Positions 1-4,672 of a stretch of DNA of 5,411 bases are shown in pieces; position 1 is the first letter of the stretch; the number at the start of each line of letters is the position of its first letter. A model generated the notes under the pieces. It saw only the letters and a list, made by a program, of their open reading frames with translations, had not been told where the DNA came from and did no database searches. Made by a program: the position numbers and the translations under genes. The DNA comes from Phycisphaerales bacterium. GTDB taxonomy: Bacteria > Planctomycetota > Phycisphaerae > Phycisphaerales > UBA1924. Where the stretch lies: positions 1 through 5,411 of the forward strand of contig JAGVLZ010000366.1 in the NCBI GenBank assembly GCA_020054055.1. Reading direction: 5' to 3'.

Positions 1-192
1 GGCCTCGTCCGTCGCCGCCTGCTTGAACACCGCGATGTGCCCGGTCCGCAGCGCCATCGGGATCCGTTCCTTGTTGCCCATGTAGAAGTAGCCTTCACCC
101 GCCCCCTGCGCGCTCGCGACCGAGGTCGCCGCGCCGGTAGCAAGGATCAACGTCACCACACCCGAAAACGATCGCTTCATGATCCGACCCAT
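1..192 (-). CDS. Exported protein, N-terminal fragment (possible subtilase-type secreted protein)
   Basis: The reading frame enters from the left edge and only the first 64 codons are present. The start at 192 (MGRIMKRSFSGVV) is chosen because a GGAGGAG site lies 9 nt upstream; an in-frame ATG at 180 (MKRSF) would sit 21 nt away. The N-terminus is a clear Sec signal peptide: basic K/R residues, a hydrophobic stretch (VVTLILATGAATSV) and an ASA-Q cleavage site near residue 28, so the product is exported. The mature part begins GEGYFYMGNKERIPMALRTG and continues IAVFKQ. A YFY-x-G...IP-x-x-L...IAV pattern of this kind is familiar to me from N-termini of secreted subtilisin-like proteases, but no catalytic residue is visible. 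The export call is well supported; the protease idea is a guess. Confidence 0.75.
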   Translation of the reverse strand, partial: MGRIMKRSFSGVVTLILATGAATSVASAQGAGEGYFYMGNKERIPMALRTGHIAVFKQAATDEA

Positions 193-201
193 ACCGCATT
201 T

Positions 202-208
202 CTCCTCC
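202..208 (-). promoter_or_regulatory. Shine-Dalgarno site of the exported protein gene
   Basis: The minus strand reads GGAGGAG followed by a 9-nt spacer and ATG at 192. The near-perfect anti-SD match fixes the start at 192 rather than at 180, and disfavours the out-of-frame ATG at 199. Confidence 0.7.
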
Positions 209-491
209 GCGCGATGGTCGATGCCGCCGCGCGATTGCTGGTGATCCCTCGGCGTCTCCCTCTGTTCGCACAACCGGAGCACACCGCTCCGACGCGACCC
301 GCACTCTCGAATGTCCGAAGGGCTCTCGTTCATCTCACTCGTCCGCGGCGTCCGCACCGCGAGCCGACAACCACAACCCCCGGGATGAGCCGAAGCCTTC
401 CCGAGCGGTCCCGACTCTGTAGTGTCCATGCGATTAGGCACCAAACAAGTCTGAATCGTGCGAATCCGCACGGTCGCTAAATGTAGTCACC

Positions 492-518
492 AATCGGAAC
501 GACGAACAGAGTCCGATT
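492..518. repeat. 7-bp inverted repeat (AATCGGA...TCCGATT)
   Basis: AATCGGA at 492-498 is exactly complementary to TCCGATT at 512-518, separated by 13 nt. The arms are centred 20 bp apart, about two helical turns, which fits a dimeric protein site or a loose hairpin. It lies about 75 bp beyond the tRNA 3' end and 300 bp upstream of the exported protein gene, so its target, if any, is unclear. Confidence 0.3.
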
Positions 519-543
519 ATCGCGCTGCCGTCGCCGATTCGAT

Positions 544-563
544 CCAGATAATCTGGTTTTGTT
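544..563 (+). terminator. Weak hairpin plus T-run
   Basis: CCAGA, loop TAA, TCTGG (544-556) is followed by TTTTGTT on the plus strand. The shape is that of a small intrinsic terminator, but the 5-bp stem is short and no plus-strand gene ends nearby. For the leftward tRNA the T-run is on the wrong side. It may be incidental. Confidence 0.2.
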
Positions 564-592
564 CGGGGTTCGAGAGCGCCCACGGCGAAAAG

Positions 593-667
593 CGCGCCCG
601 AGAGGACTCGAACCTCTGACCTGCGGTTTAGGAAACCGCCGCTCTATCCAGGCTGAGCTACGGGCGC
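593..667 (-). tRNA. tRNA-Arg (anticodon CCT)
   Basis: The minus strand folds as a full 75-nt cloverleaf. The acceptor stem GCGCCCG pairs with CGGGCGC and is followed by discriminator G. The D arm is GCTC/GAGC with GGA in its loop. The anticodon stem GCGGT/ACCGC encloses loop TTCCTAA, giving anticodon CCT, which reads the Arg codon AGG. The variable loop is AGGTC, and the T arm AGAGG/CCTCT has loop TTCGAGT. An A after the GG of the D loop fits the arginine identity base A20. The 3' CCA is not encoded: the next bases are CT, so a CCA-adding enzyme is needed. No second copy of the tRNA 3' end (an att site) is visible in the window. Confidence 0.95.
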
Positions 668-676
668 GATCGTTGG

Positions 677-682
677 AGTGTA
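677..682 (-). promoter_or_regulatory. Candidate -10 box of tRNA-Arg
   Basis: The minus strand carries TACACT ending 9 nt before the first base of the tRNA, so transcription would begin a few bases upstream of the mature 5' end, as is usual for tRNA genes. A weak -35-like TCAACA lies at 702-707 with a long 19-nt spacer. The spacer contains a 5-bp hairpin (CGGGG/CCCCG, 684-700). Confidence 0.4.
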
Positions 683-711
683 GCGGGGATGCGAGCCCCG
701 GTGTTGAGGAC

Positions 712-903
712 TCAGAAAGACCGCACAAGCGAAAACTTCCATTGGAAGCCGAAGCGTTCGTTGCACTGGGTGAGCGGCGTCTCCCACGCTTCGCAAGGCG
801 AGACGTTCGGGGTCTCGGGCATCGGACTTTGGTTCCGCAGGCATCGGTACGAGTTGTCGGGCGCATTCTCGATGCCAGCCGCGGTGATGCCGTTGATCGT
901 CAC
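712..903 (-). CDS. Possible 63-residue protein of unknown function
   Basis: I do not recognise a family. The minus-strand frame opens at GTG 903 (VTINGITAAGIENAPDNSYR) and ends SLVRSF. By hand count 51 of 63 codons end in G or C (about 81%), like genuine genes in this window, and this drops upstream of 903. The product is not Arg-inflated, as many shadow frames here are. It has three cysteines (in SYRC, SPC and TQC) and no membrane segment. Against it: there is no Shine-Dalgarno site, the start is GTG, and the opposite strand (ATG 689 onward) is also open with the same wobble positions, so codon bias cannot choose the strand. The segment could instead be a structured RNA or a gene remnant. 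If real, it ends about 45 bp upstream of the tRNA on the same strand. Confidence 0.35.
   Translation of the reverse strand: MTINGITAAGIENAPDNSYRCLRNQSPMPETPNVSPCEAWETPLTQCNERFGFQWKFSLVRSF
736..837. repeat. Cluster of consecutive inverted repeats
   Basis: Four potential hairpins lie in a row: CTTCC/GGAAG with loop ATT (736-748); GAAGCG (751-756) with CGCTTC (787-792), enclosing TGGG/CCCA (767-770 with 783-786); CGAGAC/GTCTCG with a 7-nt loop (799-817); and CGGA/TCCG (823-837). A fifth, CGGGG/CCCCG (684-700), precedes them. Single short stems are expected by chance in GC-rich DNA, but the regular succession is suggestive of a folded RNA. It overlaps the possible small ORF on the minus strand. 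Confidence 0.3.
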
Positions 904-964
904 GCCGATGCGAAGGCGATCGAATCGCCCTGCCCGCGGAGAGCCAGAATCGCGCGTTCGCGTC

Positions 965-984
965 GTTCTGAAGGGAATCAGAAC
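965..984. promoter_or_regulatory. Perfect 20-bp palindrome, candidate operator of the ferritin-like gene
   Basis: GTTCTGA (965-971) and TCAGAAC (978-984) are exact reverse complements separated by AGGGAA. The site lies about 48 bp before the ferritin-like start, a usual place for a dimeric regulator. It does not match the classical Fur or PerR boxes, nor the CTGT-N8-ACAG LexA site. It could alternatively be a stem-loop in a leader transcript. Confidence 0.4.
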
Positions 985-1023
985 ATCCCCGCGGAACTCG
1001 CACCTCGAACCGACCGCTTGGAA

Positions 1024-1029
1024 TATCCT
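1024..1029 (+). promoter_or_regulatory. Candidate -10 box of the ferritin-like gene
   Basis: TATCCT lies 8 nt before ATG 1038 and only 2 nt before ATG 1032. If it works as a -10 element the transcript would start at or near the coding region (leaderless) and ATG 1038 would be favoured. No -35 box is evident. Confidence 0.3.
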
Positions 1030-1031
1030 CT

Positions 1032-1499
1032 ATGCATATGCCCAAGCCCTCAAATGACCGGATCATCGCCGCCCTCGTCCGCGCTTACCAGGCGGAAATC
1101 GAGACGGTGATGAACTACCTCGCCAACTCGGTGAACCTCGACGGCGTCCGCGCCAGGCAGATCGCCGCCGCCCTCGCCGCGGATGTCCCCGCCGAACTCG
1201 GCCACGCCCAACTCCTCGCCAAGCGCATCAAGACCCTCGGCGGCGTCGTTCCGGGCTCCAAAGCGTTCAAGCCCGGGCAGGCCTCGCTCCAGCCGCCGAA
1301 GGACTCGACGGACGTGGTCGCCGTCATCCGCGGCGTGATCGACGCCGAGAACGACGCCATCGAGATGTACGAAGCGATCATCCGCCTCTGCGAGGGCAAG
1401 GACTACGCCACCCAGGACATGGCGATCACAATCCTCAGCGATGAGCAGGAACACCGCCGCGAGTTCGAGGGGTTCATGAAGGAATACAAGCGAGAATAG
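1032..1499 (+). CDS. Ferritin-like diiron protein (bacterioferritin-type four-helix bundle)
   Basis: A 155-residue, soluble, largely helical protein, close to the usual bacterioferritin length. It carries the complete diiron ligand set in the correct order: E22 (in AEIETVMNYL), E55-x-x-H58 (ELGH), E106 (in DAENDAIEMY) and E138-x-x-H141 (EQEH). Spacings match bacterioferritin closely (33 residues between E22 and E55; 32 between E106 and E138). The expected role is cytoplasmic binding and oxidation of Fe(II), for iron storage or peroxide detoxification. The residue after the first ligand of the ELGH motif is Leu56, where E. coli bacterioferritin has its haem-binding Met52, so haem binding of that type is unlikely. 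Two starts are possible, ATG 1032 and ATG 1038 (MPKPSND); neither has a Shine-Dalgarno site. A perfect palindrome sits about 48 bp upstream. The gene stands alone, convergent with the M23 gene. Whether it forms a 24-mer or a smaller assembly cannot be told. Confidence 0.9.
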   Translation: MHMPKPSNDRIIAALVRAYQAEIETVMNYLANSVNLDGVRARQIAAALAADVPAELGHAQLLAKRIKTLGGVVPGSKAFKPGQASLQPPKDSTDVVAVIRGVIDAENDAIEMYEAIIRLCEGKDYATQDMAITILSDEQEHRREFEGFMKEYKRE

Positions 1500-1515
1500 A
1501 GGCCGCCGCGCGCGA

Positions 1516-1634
1516 CGTGTACCGGTTCACTTTGGCGGTGGCACGGGTTTGTAACCCGTGTGGTATTCGTGCACTGGTTCACTTTGGCGGTGGCACGGGT
1601 TTGTAACCCGTGTGGTATTCGCCAAAGTGAACCA
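1516..1634. repeat. Palindromic intergenic repeat with a 52-bp tandem duplication
   Basis: A 52-bp unit starting at 1516 is repeated from 1568; a 46-nt core (1524-1569 and 1576-1621) is identical, with two mismatches just before it. Each unit holds a hairpin, CACGGGTT, loop TGT, AACCCGTG (1542-1560 and 1594-1612). The second unit is enclosed by an exact 14-bp outer stem: TGGTTCACTTTGGC (1575-1588) with GCCAAAGTGAACCA (1621-1634). The first unit lacks the right arm. The element fills the convergent gap between the ferritin-like and M23 genes and has a diverged third copy at 3356-3427. Position and structure resemble REP or REPIN-type elements; a role as a bidirectional transcription barrier is possible, though there is no T-run. 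Confidence 0.85.
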
Positions 1635-1651
1635 ATACCGAGCGACGACCC

Positions 1652-3292
1652 TCACGGGCACGCCGCGGCCCAGTTGCTCAGCGCCGCCGTCACATCGACA
1701 AAGTTCACCGCGCCGTCGTAGTTCCCATCGCCGGGGCCGACGCCGGGGCGATAGTCCGCGAGCCAGTTGCTCAGCACCGCCGTGATGTCGCTGAAGTTCA
1801 CCATCCGGTCATAGTTCGCATCCCCCGGGCACAGCGCGGCAGCAACCTCCACCGACGCCATCACCGGCGCGGCGGAAAGAACCCCATCACTCGCGGTGAC
1901 TCCGCACGAGACCGTCTGCCCCGGCATCGCCGTGTCCCGCGCCAGCGCATCCGACTGCCCCGCCGATGTCACCGTCCGCACCACGACTTCATTCACGCGC
2001 CACTCGTATGTGTACCGCACCACATCGAAGTCCGGGTCATCGAGCGTCAGCGACGTGTTCACGCGGCAGAAGACCACGTTCGACGCCTTCGGAAACTCCG
2101 GCTCGAAATCGACCGTGATCGGCCCGGGGGGCCGATTGAAGTTCGGATCGGGCGTCGCGATCACCTCGATCGGCGCATCGCTCATCTGCTGCCCGTTGAT
2201 GTACACCTGCACCCGCCACGTCCCCGGCGTGTCCGTCATCCCGAAGATGTACCAGTTGAATGTCCACCACGAACGCCGATAGAACTCCGGGTTGTTGAAG
2301 GGAAACGTGTCCGACTGATAGTCGAGTTGCCCGTTCGGCCTGATCCACCGGATGAACCAGTTGCTGCCGGCCGGCATGTTGGCCACAAGAATCCAGATCC
2401 ACTGCGGCTGCTCGCTGAACGCCAGGTGTCCCTGCGCCGGCGCCCGAAATGGCCAGGCCGGCGCGCCGGACGCCCACAGATCAACCGGCGTCACGCCGAA
2501 ATCGCGCAGCCCCAGCGTCTGGTCGTATTCCGGCTGATGCAGCCACCCGCTCTCCCCCAGCCTGCACGGCCCCATCCAAGGCTCGAACACCGTGTTCCCC
2601 GGCAGATCAACGCTCTCAAAGTGCAGGTGCGGCCCGCCGCTGTTCCCGCTCGACCCCGCCATCCCGATCTGCTGCCCCGCCCGCACCACCTGCCCCACGC
2701 CAACGCTCACCGACCCATTCTTCAAGTGGTAGTACAGCGTCTCGCGCACGCCGCCGTGGTTGATCGCGACAAGGTTCGACACCTGCCCCATCTGCTGCGT
2801 GTTCATGTCCGGCTCGCCATCGTGCGCGAACGAAACAACCCCATCCGCCACCGCGAACGCCGGCACACCGATCGCCTGCTCATCGAACGAGCGCAACTCA
2901 ACATCCACGCCGCGGTGCCCCTCCGAAGCGAGCGCGGAGCAGTCCCAGATGAGCCTGCCGAACCCCGGTTGAAGGTCCACCCAGTTCCCCGCCTGGATAT
3001 CCCGATCCAGCCTCCCCGCCATCGGGAAGAACTCGTATTGAGGGAAACCGCCGCGCGCGTCGCGATCGACGGGCGGCCCCACGAACTTCGAGAACTCAAC
3101 GCGAGCCGTCTCCAGCCGCGCACGATCCACCGCCGAGACGCAATCGTGATCCGCGCTCCCATGCTCATGCCGTGCTGCGATCTCCCCGCCCCCCCAATCA
3201 ATCAGCCGGTTCTCGCGCCCTTGTCCAAGCGACACCGCCGCGCACAGCCCAACCCCAACCGCGGCAGCACACACAGAAAAACGCATCGCCAT
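1652..3292 (-). CDS. Exported M23 (LytM-type) zinc metallopeptidase with dockerin-like C-terminus
   Basis: A 546-residue protein. The start at 3292 (MAMRFSVCAA) is fixed by AAGGAGGA upstream (9 nt from GGAGG); the frame stays open further upstream but runs through the intergenic repeat. Residues 1 to about 23 form a signal peptide (cleavage near SLG-Q). Residues about 110-240 are an M23 domain with the full active-site set: H126-x-x-x-D130 (HRGVD), H189 (YYHL) and H222-x-H224 (GPHLHFE), so a zinc-dependent endopeptidase acting on peptidoglycan cross-links or other peptides is expected. Residues about 285-380, rich in Trp and Phe, and 388-485 (EPEFP...VSCGVTASDG) look like beta-sandwich or Ig/PKD-like segments. 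Residues 488-546 hold two dockerin-type calcium loops (DANYDRMVNFSD at 491-502 and DGNYDGAVNFVD at 522-533), each followed by an LSNW helix. The action site is extracytoplasmic. Palindromic repeats lie on both sides of the gene. Its substrate is unknown. Confidence 0.92.
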   Translation of the reverse strand: MAMRFSVCAAAVGVGLCAAVSLGQGRENRLIDWGGGEIAARHEHGSADHDCVSAVDRARLETARVEFSKFVGPPVDRDARGGFPQYEFFPMAGRLDRDIQAGNWVDLQPGFGRLIWDCSALASEGHRGVDVELRSFDEQAIGVPAFAVADGVVSFAHDGEPDMNTQQMGQVSNLVAINHGGVRETLYYHLKNGSVSVGVGQVVRAGQQIGMAGSSGNSGGPHLHFESVDLPGNTVFEPWMGPCRLGESGWLHQPEYDQTLGLRDFGVTPVDLWASGAPAWPFRAPAQGHLAFSEQPQWIWILVANMPAGSNWFIRWIRPNGQLDYQSDTFPFNNPEFYRRSWWTFNWYIFGMTDTPGTWRVQVYINGQQMSDAPIEVIATPDPNFNRPPGPITVDFEPEFPKASNVVFCRVNTSLTLDDPDFDVVRYTYEWRVNEVVVRTVTSAGQSDALARDTAMPGQTVSCGVTASDGVLSAAPVMASVEVAAALCPGDANYDRMVNFSDITAVLSNWLADYRPGVGPGDGNYDGAVNFVDVTAALSNWAAACP

Positions 3293-3300
3293 GACCTCGA

Positions 3301-3308
3301 TCCTCCTT
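3301..3308 (-). promoter_or_regulatory. Shine-Dalgarno site of the M23 gene
   Basis: The minus strand reads AAGGAGGA; its GGAGG core is 9 nt from ATG 3292 and 15 nt from the alternative ATG 3286. This decides the start and shows that the upstream extension of the open frame is not translated from here. Confidence 0.8.
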
Positions 3309-3355
3309 GGAAACTGTAGCTCGCGCCGCGTCTTGTTGCCCGCGGAGGAGGCAGG

Positions 3356-3427
3356 CGGCTCCGGCTCAGTTTGGCGGTGGCGCGGGCTTCCAGCCCGTGC
3401 GGTTTTCGCCAAACGGAGCCGGAGCCG
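3356..3427. repeat. Diverged third copy of the palindromic repeat
   Basis: The outer arms 3356-3375 (ending CTCAGTTTGGC) and 3408-3427 (starting GCCAAACGGAG) are complementary at 19 of 20 positions; A3368 faces G3415. Inside is CGCGGGCT, loop TCC, AGCCCGTG (3381-3399) with one G-T wobble. It is in the same orientation as the copies at 1516-1634 and shares TTTGGCGGTGGC and the TTCGCCAAA end. Most differences from those copies are paired changes that keep the stems. It lies in the gap between the divergent M23 and glycerate kinase genes, just upstream of both. Confidence 0.85.
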
Positions 3428-3450
3428 ACGCCGGTGACCGCCAATATCCA

Positions 3451-3456
3451 TAGAGT
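3451..3456 (+). promoter_or_regulatory. Candidate -10 box of the glycerate kinase gene
   Basis: TAGAGT lies exactly 6 nt before the GTG start at 3463, so transcription would begin at about the first codon (leaderless mRNA). The match to TATAAT is moderate and there is no clear -35 box. The same 6-nt arrangement recurs at 4661. Confidence 0.35.
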
Positions 3457-3462
3457 GGAACC

Positions 3463-4650
3463 GTGCGCATCCTCATCGCCCCAGACAAGTTCAAGGGCAC
3501 GCTCACCCAGCGCGAGGCCGCCGCCGCCATCCGCCGCGGCGTCGAACACGCGGCACGCGAACGCGGCATCGAGATCGAAGTCGATGAATGCCCGGTGGCC
3601 GATGGCGGCGAGGGAACGCTGGAGGCGATTTCGGGTGCGAACATAAATTGGCAACGATGTGAAACGCGCGTCCTCGGATCGAGCGCACGGGGCACCGTAC
3701 TCGCGGAATGGGGACTGTGGCGTGACTCCGTGGGCGGCATGAAAGCAGTTATCGAATCGGCGCGAGCGATCGGGCTACACCTGATTGAGTCAGTCGAGCG
3801 AGATCCGTTACGGGCGACGACGTTTGGGCTTGGCACTCTTGTTGAAGCAGCGATCTTCGCTGGCTGTCATAAGGTGCTGATCGGCCTCGGAGGAAGCGCC
3901 ACTATCGACGGCGGAATCGGAATGGCTCAATGCATGGGATGGGGTCAGCTCGCTACGGACCCTCGAGAACGCATATTCGCTTCCGCCACGTTGCTGCAAA
4001 CACTCTCTACGGTTCCATCTCCACCTTGGACACGAATCGCGGAGCGAAGCAGAATCGAGTTCATCGCCCTCTGCGACGTCCAAAGCCCCCTCCTCGGCCC
4101 GCGCGGCGCCGCGCGCATGTTCGGTCCGCAAAAGGGCGCCACGCCCGAACAGGTCGAGCGCCTCGAAGCCGGGCTCGAAAACCTCGTCCGCGTCTGCCGC
4201 GAGTGCAAGATCCCTTGCGACCCCGACCAGCCCGGCGCGGGAGCAGCGGGGGGGCTCGGCTTCGGCCTCGCTACTTTCCTCGGCGCCAAACTCGTCCCCG
4301 GCGCGCCGTACATCCTCGATCTCCTGAACTTCGACGAGCGATGCCGGCGCGCCGACCTCGTCATCACCGGCGAGGGCAAGATGGACATGCAGACCGCCGA
4401 GGGCAAAGCCTGCGCCGAGGTCGCCAAGCGAGCCGAGCGCGCGGGCAAGCCGTGCATCGCGGTGGTGGGGACGACGGATCAAGCACCGGAGTTGCTTCGG
4501 CAAGCCCTAGCGGAGGTTGGTATCCGTCTTGAAAAAATTCACCCCCTTACCGATCAGGGCGTCGGTGAAATAGTCCCAGACGGCTGTGGCGCGAATCGGC
4601 TCGAACAGACAACCTATAAGGCCGTATTGGACCGAAAGCACACGGCGTGA
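3463..4650 (+). CDS. Glycerate 2-kinase (type I glycerate kinase family)
   Basis: A 395-residue cytoplasmic enzyme, slightly longer than the usual roughly 380 of the GarK/GlxK family. It phosphorylates D-glycerate with ATP, feeding it into lower glycolysis as 2-phosphoglycerate (products differ between kinase classes). Family motifs appear in order: IAPDKFKGTLT (5-15), VADGGEGT (45-52), GLGGSATIDGGIG (141-153), CDVQSPLLGPRGAA (204-217), PGAGAAGGLGFG (257-268) and TGEGKMDMQT (302-311). It starts with GTG right after a -10-like TAGAGT, with at most a weak purine stretch and no good Shine-Dalgarno site. Codon usage is blockwise: by hand count the share of codons ending in G/C is about 81% (residues 1-59), 57% (60-199), 88% (200-338) and 54% (339-395), yet the frame and motifs are intact. 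No glyoxylate or glycerate pathway partner lies nearby. The next gene starts 22 bp downstream. Confidence 0.95.
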   Translation: MRILIAPDKFKGTLTQREAAAAIRRGVEHAARERGIEIEVDECPVADGGEGTLEAISGANINWQRCETRVLGSSARGTVLAEWGLWRDSVGGMKAVIESARAIGLHLIESVERDPLRATTFGLGTLVEAAIFAGCHKVLIGLGGSATIDGGIGMAQCMGWGQLATDPRERIFASATLLQTLSTVPSPPWTRIAERSRIEFIALCDVQSPLLGPRGAARMFGPQKGATPEQVERLEAGLENLVRVCRECKIPCDPDQPGAGAAGGLGFGLATFLGAKLVPGAPYILDLLNFDERCRRADLVITGEGKMDMQTAEGKACAEVAKRAERAGKPCIAVVGTTDQAPELLRQALAEVGIRLEKIHPLTDQGVGEIVPDGCGANRLEQTTYKAVLDRKHTA

Positions 4651-4660
4651 TCCACTCCGC

Positions 4661-4666
4661 TAGAAT
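4661..4666 (+). promoter_or_regulatory. Candidate -10 box before the small conserved gene
   Basis: TAGAAT, a 5/6 match to TATAAT, lies exactly 6 nt before ATG 4673, inside the 22-bp gap after the glycerate kinase gene. There is no Shine-Dalgarno site, which fits a leaderless start. No good -35 is present. The gene could also be read through from upstream. Confidence 0.4.
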
Positions 4667-4672
4667 CCCCGC

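Larger units (their letters stand above)
209..592. other. Intergenic region without a convincing gene
   Basis: This stretch separates the exported protein gene from the tRNA; both are read leftwards, so it should hold the exported gene's promoter and the tRNA's 3' trailer. Open frames crossing it are Arg/Pro/His-rich, lack family motifs and look like chance readings of GC-rich DNA. A small hairpin lies at 457-472 (CGTGCG, loop AATC, CGCACG). I found no convincing -35/-10 pair for the leftward gene and no structured RNA I recognise. Confidence 0.5.

Noticed and set aside
37..480. 147-codon plus-strand open frame across the left intergenic region
   Set aside because: Its product is dominated by Arg, Pro, His and Thr with no motif, it lies antisense to the signal-peptide coding region, and it has no ribosome site; it is a chance frame in GC-rich DNA.
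593..667. tRNA as integration site of a mobile element
   Set aside because: I found no duplicated tRNA 3' segment and no integrase or transposase in the window.
477..1066. Minus-strand open frames of 129 codons (477-866) and 140 codons (644-1066) near the tRNA
   Set aside because: The first reads straight through tRNA-Arg and the second overlaps its 5' end; both are Arg/Pro/Ser-heavy and neither has a recognisable motif.
559..1110. 183-codon plus-strand open frame
   Set aside because: It runs through the tRNA complement and into the ferritin-like gene, so it is not a plausible gene.
1516..1634. CRISPR array
   Set aside because: There are only two adjacent units with no unique spacers, and the units are internally palindromic with an outer stem, unlike repeat-spacer architecture.
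3313..3318. TACAGT on the minus strand as -10 box of the M23 gene
   Set aside because: The implied transcription start would fall within the Shine-Dalgarno sequence, leaving too little leader for its use; no -35 supports it.
2327..3319. 330-codon plus-strand open frame opposite the M23 gene
   Set aside because: Its product is Arg/Pro/His-rich (antisense shadow), while the minus strand has complete M23 catalytic motifs, a signal peptide and dockerin loops.
3293..3451. N-terminal extension of the M23 reading frame
   Set aside because: The extension crosses the palindromic repeat and is Arg-rich; a strong Shine-Dalgarno site and signal peptide mark the start at 3292.
3808..4503. 231-codon minus-strand open frame opposite glycerate kinase
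   Set aside because: It is an antisense shadow of a gene whose family motifs are clear on the plus strand.
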